DNA from: Motiliproteus sp047622605
GTDB taxonomy: Bacteria > Pseudomonadota > Gammaproteobacteria > Pseudomonadales > Balneatricaceae
Assembly: GCA_047622605.1 (NCBI GenBank)
Contig: JBLHND010000047.1
Location: 1-21,282 of the forward strand
Length of the DNA stretch: 21,282 nt
Direction: 5' to 3'
Made by a program: the position numbers and the translations under genes. This document shows positions 8,658-15,295 of the stretch, piece by piece; the stretch's first letter is position 1; the number at the start of each line of letters is the position of its first letter. The notes under the pieces are model-generated. The model was given only the letters and a program-made list of their open reading frames with translations, did not search any database and had not been told where the DNA came from.

Positions 8658-8758
8658 CATGGGAATCGCGCGAATGGTAACGGAATTGGTTCATGGGCAC
8701 AAATAGAATACCCTTGAACACAGAATCCTTCTCAACGTCATAATAGGGCTGCTTTTCG

Positions 8759-10033
8759 ATGATTCACACCCCGCTGTTAGCGAAGTTTTTACTGCCCCTC
8801 GGACTCTCAAGTTGCATCCTGTTAACCGGCTGCGAGAGCCTCAAGAACGTAGATCAAGGCCTGTATAACATCGCCGAATCACTGTCAGAGCAAGATCGCG
8901 TTACCGGGCAACGCACCCTAAGCCTGGCATCACGTAGCGAACAGATCAGCAGCGGTAATGACGTTGTCGCCAAACTCCTGACCCAAGAGCAGCAGCAGGG
9001 CAGAAGGATCAATCAGCAGCTCGACAAGGCGCAGTATTGGCGGATGATCCAGATCTTCGATCGAATCCATAGCGTCAGCCACCTGAGTGACGAGCGTTGG
9101 CAGCCGATCCTGATCGACCGCGATAGTTTTAATGCCTTCACCACCGGGGGCACTCGTGTCGTGGTACACCTGGGCCTGATGCAGCAACTCAAGAGTGACG
9201 ACGAGGTCGCCGCCGTTCTTGCCCACGAGATCGCCCACACCGTTGCCAATCATGTCTTCGAGGGGCAATCCCTGGCACAGGCCACCTCGCTGGCAAACTC
9301 CAACTCATCGGCTCGCGATGGCTATAAGGCGGCATTTACCCAAGAGAACGAACGCGAGGCCGATCGTATTGGCGTGCTCTACAGCGCGTTGAGCGGCTTC
9401 GATCCTTTGGCTGCAAGCCGTATCTGGAAGCGCCAGTTTGAAGCCCAGGGTAATCAGCGCGCAGCGTTCTTTCATTCCCACCCGGCCAACGGGGATCGAG
9501 AACAACAGAACCGCCGCTACGCAGGGAAGGTAGCGCTTTACTACCGTCCAGACCAGATCAACCCCAACCATGCCGCCCTGCTGCAGGACAATGCACTCTG
9601 GAGCAAACGCGCCACTGAGGTGACGGCCGGCGGCGCGGGTGGCGGCTTATCAGCCCTGACCGACACCCTGTTCGGCGCCTATGTTCAGCACCAGCAGGCC
9701 AAACAGGGTGAGCAGCAACAGACCCGGCAGATGCAGCTGGTGCGTTATGTGCAGTCCCAACTAAAGATCACCGGCGACAGTCGCCCCGCACCGGATCGTT
9801 GGCGGCTACAGCTACAGTATTCCGGCGAGATCGCCCTGCAAGGCGTGACGCTGGGCGGAAAGATTGGCCAAGGCCAGGACAAACCCGCGTTGGTGATGAT
9901 CGCCCAGAGCCAGCAGACGATACCGGCAGGCAGCCAGTTTGAACTGGAGTTCAAGCACCGCGCTTTAAAAACAGTGCAACAACCCCGCGAATCGGTCGAG
10001 CTCTATCTCGACGATGCTCTGCAGGCGCCCTAA
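8759..10033 (+). CDS. M48-family metalloprotease lipoprotein (LoiP/YcaL-like) with C-terminal extension
   Basis: A 424-residue envelope protease. The signal peptide ends in the lipobox LLTGC with Cys25; Glu at +2 does not match the Asp inner-membrane retention signal, so outer-membrane anchoring is expected. Residues about 95-265 are the M48 domain: HEIAH (156-160), third zinc ligand in NEREAD (about Glu200), and the downstream FFHSHPANGDRE segment typical of the family. Relatives such as E. coli LoiP (about 250 residues) act in outer-membrane protein quality control. The extra 150 residues have a Gly-rich linker (about 303-312), a Gln-rich helix and a beta-rich tail of no known type. It diverges from coaD. 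AGGG lies about 11 nt before the ATG. Confidence 0.9.
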   Translation: MIHTPLLAKFLLPLGLSSCILLTGCESLKNVDQGLYNIAESLSEQDRVTGQRTLSLASRSEQISSGNDVVAKLLTQEQQQGRRINQQLDKAQYWRMIQIFDRIHSVSHLSDERWQPILIDRDSFNAFTTGGTRVVVHLGLMQQLKSDDEVAAVLAHEIAHTVANHVFEGQSLAQATSLANSNSSARDGYKAAFTQENEREADRIGVLYSALSGFDPLAASRIWKRQFEAQGNQRAAFFHSHPANGDREQQNRRYAGKVALYYRPDQINPNHAALLQDNALWSKRATEVTAGGAGGGLSALTDTLFGAYVQHQQAKQGEQQQTRQMQLVRYVQSQLKITGDSRPAPDRWRLQLQYSGEIALQGVTLGGKIGQGQDKPALVMIAQSQQTIPAGSQFELEFKHRALKTVQQPRESVELYLDDALQAP

Positions 10034-10051
10034 GAACAGCGCCATATGTGG

Positions 10052-10069
10052 GTTAGGCTTCAGCCTGAC
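10052..10069 (+). repeat. REP-like palindrome, family 2 copy B
   Basis: GTTAGGCTTCAGCCTGAC, 18 nt past the M48 protease stop. The stem is 8 bp with one wobble pair. It differs from the copy at 7634-7651 only in the loop. It could stabilise the mRNA 3' end or weakly terminate. Confidence 0.65.
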
Positions 10070-10086
10070 AATCTTTGCGCAGAGTC

Positions 10087-10278
10087 TCAGTCGAAATCGT
10101 ATTGTTTCAAGTTTTTGCGCAGCTGTTTATTCTCAAAGTGGACTTCGATTCCACGGCGCATCTGCTGATGACGGATGCTGGCCGCTTTTTTACAGGCCAG
10201 CTGGGATTCGCAATCTAGCGCCATAAAGGCATCAAGGACGTCGACTCGAACGCGTTGCACGGGTTGGTATTCTCTCAT
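10087..10278 (-). CDS. Small hypothetical protein, possibly PA3496-like
   Basis: A 63-residue ORF starting MREYQPVQRVRVDV and ending LRKNLKQYDFD. It is predicted soluble, highly charged, with two Cys (about 23 and 29). The C-terminal run RRGIEVHFENKQLRKNLKQYDFD resembles, from memory, the C-terminus of the small PA3496-type proteins of Pseudomonas (a basic helix then Y-D-x-D); this is a weak resemblance. GGAG lies about 13 nt before the ATG. It is convergent with the M48 gene and downstream of hexR. Support: no other gene occupies the interval, and its composition is protein-like rather than Arg/Ser/Pro-rich like shadow frames. Confidence 0.55.
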   Translation of the reverse strand: MREYQPVQRVRVDVLDAFMALDCESQLACKKAASIRHQQMRRGIEVHFENKQLRKNLKQYDFD

Positions 10279-10414
10279 CAGGGTAACGACTCCACAGTGG
10301 GTGACGATCAGATAAGGCTAAATACTAAATCTCCTTTATGACTATAGAGTGACAACGATTAATCCCAAACCCATGTTTATAGCAGCTTAGATTAAGCTAA
10401 AGCACCGCGAGGTA

Positions 10415-10445
10415 GGCGGGGAATGGCTGGGATCGCATCCCCGCC
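10415..10445. repeat. Diverged family 1 REP-like hairpin after hexR
   Basis: An 8-bp stem GGCGGGGA/TCCCCGCC around a 15-nt loop that contains GGCTGGGATCGCATCC, a diverged form of the family 1 palindrome. It lies about 30 nt past the hexR stop and probably forms the 3' structure of the hexR transcript. The rest of 10279-10414 shows only a small AGCTTA/TAAGCT hairpin at 10384-10398. Confidence 0.5.
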
Positions 10446-10474
10446 CAGGACCCTGCAGGCTCGCGCGGCACTTT

Positions 10475-11344
10475 CTAGGGCTGAGTAGGTTTTTTTTCAT
10501 TCAGGCGCAGCGAACGCAGGCTTCGCCGGATCGCCTTGAGGTGATCTATCACCCCCGGCCCCAGCTTCATGGCCAGCCCCACGGCCAGTACATCGATGAC
10601 GACCAACTGCACCACCCGGGACGACATCAGCGCACTGAGATCCTTATCCTCTTCCAGATCTATATGGATAGGAATACTGGACTGCTCAGACAACGGCGTA
10701 TTACTCGGGCAGAGTGCGATCACTTGCGCGCCTTGCGCCATCGCTAATCGGGCGGAATGCAACAGGTCTTTGGTGCGCCCCGTCTGGGACACGGCCACGA
10801 CCACATCACCTGCGGTGAGCGTGACTGCCGCTATAGATTGCAAATGCGGATCGGAGTACGCCACGGCATTGACGCGCAGGCGATGGAATTTATGCTGAGC
10901 ATCGGTACAGACGGCCGCCGACGCACCGAAACCATAAAACTCAACCCGGCTGGCCCCGGTCAGAGCCTCTATCGCCTGCTCAAGCCTATTGGAGTCGAGC
11001 CCATCCCGAATGTTGATCAGATTGCCGATCGTCGAATCGAAGATTTTTTTCTTAAGGTCACTGACCGTATCATTGTTATCGAGCGCAAACTGTTCAAAGC
11101 TGGAATTTGACCCCAGCACTTGCGCCAGCGTCAGCTTAAAGTCTTGGAAGCCATCGTAGTGAAGTGCACGACAAAATCTAACCACGGTAGGCTGACTCAC
11201 CTGGGCCTCAGCGGCCAGATCGACAATACGCATGTGGATGACATCTTTAGGCTGTGCCAGGACGTAATCGGCGACTTTTTGTTCAGACTTGCGCAATTCG
11301 GATCGTGCATCGGCGATCGCTTTAAGCACATTGATCGTATTCAA
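10475..11344 (-). CDS. hexR: HexR, RpiR-family regulator of central carbon metabolism
   Basis: A 289-residue cytoplasmic regulator. Residues 1-77 form the RpiR helix-turn-helix (RKSEQKVADYVLAQP, VSQPTVVRFCRALHYDGFQDFKLTLAQ), and residues about 125-260 the SIS sugar-phosphate isomerase domain (VEFYGFGASAAV, VVVAVSQTGRTKDLL). The pattern is closest to HexR, which responds to 2-keto-3-deoxy-6-phosphogluconate and controls zwf, edd, eda, gap and pyk. The start codon is TTG (11344-11342), with GAGGGG 9 nt upstream; the first residues MNT then match Vibrio-type HexR. Unlike E. coli or Pseudomonas, no zwf or edd is adjacent in this window. Eight consecutive Ts (10490-10497) within the last codons are slippage-prone. 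Confidence 0.9.
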   Translation of the reverse strand: MNTINVLKAIADARSELRKSEQKVADYVLAQPKDVIHMRIVDLAAEAQVSQPTVVRFCRALHYDGFQDFKLTLAQVLGSNSSFEQFALDNNDTVSDLKKKIFDSTIGNLINIRDGLDSNRLEQAIEALTGASRVEFYGFGASAAVCTDAQHKFHRLRVNAVAYSDPHLQSIAAVTLTAGDVVVAVSQTGRTKDLLHSARLAMAQGAQVIALCPSNTPLSEQSSIPIHIDLEEDKDLSALMSSRVVQLVVIDVLAVGLAMKLGPGVIDHLKAIRRSLRSLRLNEKKPTQP

Positions 11345-11432
11345 ACAACTATTCCCCTCGAGACGATCGGCAAAGTACCAGAGTCGCTAGACTATCAAAA
11401 AAACACCAGCGACGGGAAACATAAAAGCAATC

Positions 11433-14183
11433 TCAACGCATCGTTGACCAATCAAAATTATATTTTGACACGCCATGAACCCCATGTGATTTATCAAAAT
11501 CTTTTTTAATTGCCCAAAACAGCGGCCAGGCCTCATCCATCCGCTCCTGCTGGACCACCAGCATTAAGCCTCTAACCTGGCTATCAAGCCCGTCGAGGCC
11601 GACCATAACCGCAAGCCCGGACAGCTGATGCGCCTGCTCGTGGAGCTTGGAGACGTCACCCACCAGCAACGCCTGCTGTAAGGCGTCGAACTGCTCTTCG
11701 AGAGCCCGTTGCAACTTCTGCTCGGAGATCCCCAGGTGCTCCAAACGCAACGCAACATCACTGGTCTCCCGGCGCTCCTCAGACCTGAGTGCCCCCAAGA
11801 TCTGTTTAACCAGGGCCTGCTCATCGACGGGCTTATAGATAATACCCTCTAGCCCGAGGGATGCGCATAACTCCGCCTCATCGCTAATCACATCGGCGGT
11901 AAGAATCAGAATCGGGGTCTGCGCCGAAGCCGATGGCAGTTGCCGTATCTGCCGACAGGCCTGGGCACCGCCCATGACCGGCATATGCAGATCTATAATA
12001 ATCAGATCAACCGTTGTTTGCCCCAGCATGGTCACGGCATCCTGACCGTTGGCAGCAGCCTCCACCAGGGCGCCCTGAGCCTCGAGCATCCGCGTCAACA
12101 ACAACCGATTGAAGCGATTGTCCTCGACGACCAGCACCCGCAGATCTTGCAGCGGCATGTTCGGCAGCAGGGCCTGAGCGCTCGGTACGCAGGGATCCTC
12201 AAGCGCATTAAACAAACGGTAACGACCCACCGGCAAGCGTAACAGGGTCGCGGGCGCCAACGAGTCGACTAACAGCGTCGCATCCACCCCGGAGTCTTCA
12301 TCCGGCTGTTCGGTGACCAGGATCAGCTTGCCAGTAAAACTCTCGCGCACAGGATTGAGAAACCGGCTCCACGACAGCGCCTTGAGTTCCGTCAGCGGCA
12401 GATGCACGAACACCCGATCATAGGACAGCGCCGAGGCCCGCATATGAGGAACCAGCTGTTGCCGGTCATTGAGACTATCGACATGACAACCCCAGTCACT
12501 GAGCTGTCGTCCGAGCCAAGCCCACCTGCGAGCATCGGGGCAACAGATCAGCACGTTCAGCGGAGGTAACAACGAGGGGGCCGACTCCATTGCCCGATCC
12601 AAACACAGACTGATACTCAAATGGCTACCCTCGCCCACCACGCTGGTCAAGACCAGCTCTCCGTGCATCAACTCAACCAGTCGTTTGCTGATCACCAGCC
12701 CTAAACCGCTACCGCCGAAGCGCCGACTGATCGAGGTATCCGCCTGGGTAAACGGCTGGAACAGGGTTGTTAATTCGGCCGCAGAAATACCGATCCCGGT
12801 ATCTTCAATATCTATCTGCAACCGGGTTTTCCCCTGTTGTTGACTGGGCTGCTGACTAGGCTCCTGAGCAAGAAGCCGCACCCGCACCTCGCCCTGCTCG
12901 GTAAATTTAATCGCATTGCTGATCAGATTACTGATGATCTGAGAAAAACGGGTCGGATCGCCCATCAGCACCAGGGGCCAGGGGACGTCACACTGTAGCT
13001 CTAGCGCCAACCCTTTGGCTCCGGCAGCAGGAGCCTGCATCTCCAACACATCTTCGACACAACGCTCAGGACTGAACGGAATACTCTCAAGCTTAAGATT
13101 ATCCGACTGGAATTTGGAAAAATTGAGAACATCGTCAATCAGACGCAACAATAACGATGAGGCACCGAGGATGATGCGACAATATTCATGCTGACTCTCA
13201 CTCAGGGTGCTTTTTTCCAGCAACTGCACAAAACCGATTACGGAGCTGATCGGTGTTCTCAGCTCATGGCTCATCCGCGCCATAAAATTGTCCTTGGCAC
13301 GCCCCGCCAATTCGACCTGATCTTTGGATTGCTGCAGTGTCTGGTGGCTCTGCTCCAACTCAGCCAATGCCTTTTTCAGATCCCGGGTGGCTCGATCCAC
13401 ATCCCTTTGCTGCAGCTGCTGGTGCTGCTGAACCTGATCGATCAGCGCCTTGATGCCCTGTTGCAAGGCACCGATCTCCTGCTGATGACTCACCGCGATA
13501 GCTGACTGATAAGTGCCCGACTGATAACGCATTAACGAATGGCTGAGCGCCTGTATAGGTGCACTGATATTACGCCCGATACGCACCGCCAGCAGCGCCG
13601 CCAGCAGCAGCGCTAGTGCAGAGATCATCAGACCCCAGAGTATAATCTGCTGCTGTTGCTGCAACAGCGTCCTGTCACTGAGGATCAGGACTACCGCGCC
13701 CAGATAACGCTGCGGGGCCAGGCTATGATCAAAATCGTCGACCCTCACCGTGCTCATCAGTACCGGCCTGACCAGCACCCAGCTATGCGCCAGGCCTGCC
13801 AGCCTGATCCGCTGCCCCGCCTGCCTGGCCAGCCCCTGGGAAACGACCCTGGCGAAATCCAGGGGCCGCTCCTGACTTTGATAGAGCAACTGCGATTGCG
13901 CGTTGATGAACATGATATTGGAGACTTCGGGGCGCTTGATCGGCCCTCGGGTCAACTGCTCGAATACGTCGACATTTTGGGTCAACATCCCAAATTCAGC
14001 GCCCGTAGCAAGAAACTCCAGCGACGTTTCCGCCTGATCGTCGAGCGCGCTCTGCGCGTCCTGAATACGCGAGCTGATCATGTAACCCGACAGGGTAAAG
14101 GTCAGCAGCAGCAGCGGCAGCAAGGCCGTCAACATCACCTGCCGACCGATACTCAGGCGATAGATTCTAAAGGGTAATTTCAT
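11433..14183 (-). CDS. BarA-like hybrid sensor histidine kinase with Hpt domain
   Basis: A 916-residue inner-membrane phosphorelay kinase. Transmembrane segments at about 14-36 and 179-201 flank a periplasmic sensor of about 140 residues without recognised motif; a HAMP linker (200-252) and a Gln-rich coiled coil (about 240-295) follow. HisKA has the phospho-His in MSHELRTP (His306). HATPase has N-box Asn419/Asn423, G1 DTGIGIS (461-467) and G2 GGSGLGL. A first receiver (about 540-660) is degenerate, with HL where the Asp should be. The second receiver (681-800) is intact: Glu687/Asp688, phospho-Asp731, Lys784. The C-terminal Hpt has His852 (HQLSG). No response regulator is beside it, so it must signal to a remote one. 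It is last in the receptor/binding-protein/kinase cluster. Confidence 0.93.
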   Translation of the reverse strand: MKLPFRIYRLSIGRQVMLTALLPLLLLTFTLSGYMISSRIQDAQSALDDQAETSLEFLATGAEFGMLTQNVDVFEQLTRGPIKRPEVSNIMFINAQSQLLYQSQERPLDFARVVSQGLARQAGQRIRLAGLAHSWVLVRPVLMSTVRVDDFDHSLAPQRYLGAVVLILSDRTLLQQQQQIILWGLMISALALLLAALLAVRIGRNISAPIQALSHSLMRYQSGTYQSAIAVSHQQEIGALQQGIKALIDQVQQHQQLQQRDVDRATRDLKKALAELEQSHQTLQQSKDQVELAGRAKDNFMARMSHELRTPISSVIGFVQLLEKSTLSESQHEYCRIILGASSLLLRLIDDVLNFSKFQSDNLKLESIPFSPERCVEDVLEMQAPAAGAKGLALELQCDVPWPLVLMGDPTRFSQIISNLISNAIKFTEQGEVRVRLLAQEPSQQPSQQQGKTRLQIDIEDTGIGISAAELTTLFQPFTQADTSISRRFGGSGLGLVISKRLVELMHGELVLTSVVGEGSHLSISLCLDRAMESAPSLLPPLNVLICCPDARRWAWLGRQLSDWGCHVDSLNDRQQLVPHMRASALSYDRVFVHLPLTELKALSWSRFLNPVRESFTGKLILVTEQPDEDSGVDATLLVDSLAPATLLRLPVGRYRLFNALEDPCVPSAQALLPNMPLQDLRVLVVEDNRFNRLLLTRMLEAQGALVEAAANGQDAVTMLGQTTVDLIIIDLHMPVMGGAQACRQIRQLPSASAQTPILILTADVISDEAELCASLGLEGIIYKPVDEQALVKQILGALRSEERRETSDVALRLEHLGISEQKLQRALEEQFDALQQALLVGDVSKLHEQAHQLSGLAVMVGLDGLDSQVRGLMLVVQQERMDEAWPLFWAIKKDFDKSHGVHGVSKYNFDWSTMR
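11452..11468. promoter_or_regulatory. Palindrome upstream of hexR, possible operator
   Basis: TCAAAAT-TAT-ATTTTGA, a perfect 7-bp inverted repeat inside the last codons of the kinase gene, about 110 nt upstream of the hexR start. An AT-rich symmetric site in an intergenic-proximal position suggests an operator for hexR. It does not match the HexR consensus I know (TGTAATTAAATTACA-like), so the binding protein is unknown. Confidence 0.35.
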
Positions 14184-14288
14184 GATTGCTGATTCCGGAT
14201 CATCCTGATTAAAAATTCCTTCTCACTGGCCAGCACTACAGCGGTACTCAGTGACGCCTAAATTTCATGGTTGCTGATTTCTGGACAT
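14176..14288. repeat. Imperfect direct repeat at the binding-protein/kinase junction
   Basis: AATTTCATGATTGCTGATTCC.GGA (14177-14200) and AATTTCATGGTTGCTGATTTCTGGA (14261-14285) are about 85 nt apart in the same orientation. The first contains the kinase start codon; the second contains the stop of the binding protein and an ATG overlapping it in the same way. See findings for the interpretation. Confidence 0.75.
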
Positions 14289-15218
14289 AATGGCTTCGAT
14301 CGCAGTCTGACTCGGCAGCACCAAACCGATACTCTGCGCCGCGTTGGGATTAGTGCGAACTTCAAAAAAAGCGGGAAAGGCCGGTGCAGGCAGCCTGAGG
14401 GTCTGCTGCTGCAAACGCCTTAACCAGGCAGCGGTATCCCTGACAATAGAGGCGGGCGTGCTGAAGACGGCCGCAGTAGCACCGGCATCGACATAGCGGC
14501 TGGAAAAGCCGATCAATGGAATATTGCGCCTGTAACTCAGCAGCAGCAACCATTTGGAGATACTGCGATTGAACTCGGCTTTATCCGGCACCACCAGAAT
14601 CGCGTCGCTGCTCTCGCTCAGCGGCTCCAGCAGTTTAATCGGGTTCTCGTTATGGCTGAATCGCGCTAGCCGCTGCTGCCATCCCTGCGCCTCTATGGCC
14701 GCCGCGATCAGGGGCAACTGCTCATGGCTGCTGGGTCCAACCACCACCCCCATCTGCTTGATAGAGGGGCTGATAAGCCTGGCCAGCTGCAGCTGGCGAG
14801 CCACCGGCTGCTCCAGATAGATCGCACTCAACAAGCCCTGTTCCAGCCGGGGAAGCAAGTGCGGTTGCTGGCTCAGGGAGACGAAGGTCTGGCGCGGAAT
14901 AAGCACGCTTAACACCGGCCAGTGCAGCGGTTGCTGTAACACCTCGAGGGCCGCCTGGGCGCCCAGGGTCACGATAAGATCGGCCTGCACGGCTGTCGGG
15001 CTATAACGCTCGACAACCAGGCTCTGCACCTGCCACTGCGGCAACTGCTCGACCAGGGCCGATGCCATATCACGGTAGGGCGGGCTACCCTGGCTCAGCA
15101 CCAGCAACACCGATGGCCCTGCCCGGCTGCTGGCTGGGATTAACAGCCAGAGCAGCAGTAAGACCGGCCACCAGGGATGGCGGCAAGCCGGGGGATCTCT
15201 TTGGGCTAAACAATCCAT
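14265..15218 (-). CDS. Solitary periplasmic ABC-type substrate-binding protein (PF04392-like)
   Basis: A 317-residue secreted protein. The signal peptide has the hydrophobic core PVLLLLWLLIPASSRA and cleavage before GPSVLLVLSQG. The two-lobed pattern (VLLVLSQ, ADLIVTLGAQAALEVLQ, PVLSVLIPRQTF, KQMGVVVGPSSHEQ, SDAILVVPDKAEFN, IPLIGFSSRYVDAGATAAV) matches the ABC_sub_bind family (TrpX-like). No permease or ATPase gene lies nearby. The ATG at 15218 is preferred: GGAGG stands 12 nt upstream, and a strong promoter places transcription start near 15257, after the in-frame ATG at 15263. Stop and kinase start are 81 nt apart. It follows the TonB-type receptor by 77 nt and probably supplies ligand to the kinase. 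Ligand unknown. Confidence 0.85.
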   Translation of the reverse strand: MDCLAQRDPPACRHPWWPVLLLLWLLIPASSRAGPSVLLVLSQGSPPYRDMASALVEQLPQWQVQSLVVERYSPTAVQADLIVTLGAQAALEVLQQPLHWPVLSVLIPRQTFVSLSQQPHLLPRLEQGLLSAIYLEQPVARQLQLARLISPSIKQMGVVVGPSSHEQLPLIAAAIEAQGWQQRLARFSHNENPIKLLEPLSESSDAILVVPDKAEFNRSISKWLLLLSYRRNIPLIGFSSRYVDAGATAAVFSTPASIVRDTAAWLRRLQQQTLRLPAPAFPAFFEVRTNPNAAQSIGLVLPSQTAIEAIMSRNQQP

Positions 15219-15237
15219 TGTTTGTAGGTTCCTCCCT

Positions 15238-15261
15238 ATTAAAAAGCCCTTTAAAAAGCCC
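15238..15261. repeat. 12-bp tandem duplication in the binding-protein leader
   Basis: ATTAAAAAGCCC (15238-15249) followed by TTTAAAAAGCCC (15250-15261), 11 of 12 bases identical. It lies between the -10 element and the ribosome-binding site of the binding-protein gene. Confidence 0.8.
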
Positions 15262-15263
15262 AT

Positions 15264-15291
15264 ATTATATAAAAAATAGCTTATAAAACAA
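15264..15291 (-). promoter_or_regulatory. AT-rich internal promoter before the binding-protein gene
   Basis: On the minus strand a -35 TTGTTT (15291-15286), 16-nt spacer and perfect -10 TATAAT (15269-15264), beginning just past the receptor stop (15296). It could express the binding protein and kinase separately from the receptor. Confidence 0.65.
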
Positions 15292-15295
15292 GATA

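Noticed and set aside
11452..11468. HexR autoregulatory box
   Set aside because: The palindrome lacks the TGTA..TACA ends of the HexR motif known to me, so only an unnamed operator is claimed.
13656..14177. A 173-codon plus-strand frame opposite the kinase N-terminus
   Set aside because: Gln/Arg/His-rich composition reflects antisense of Leu/Gln/Ala codons in the kinase; no independent support.
15219..15263. A start for the binding protein 15 codons upstream (ATG at 15263)
   Set aside because: It overlaps the region upstream of the predicted transcription start, has no ribosome site, and would read through the 12-bp leader repeat.
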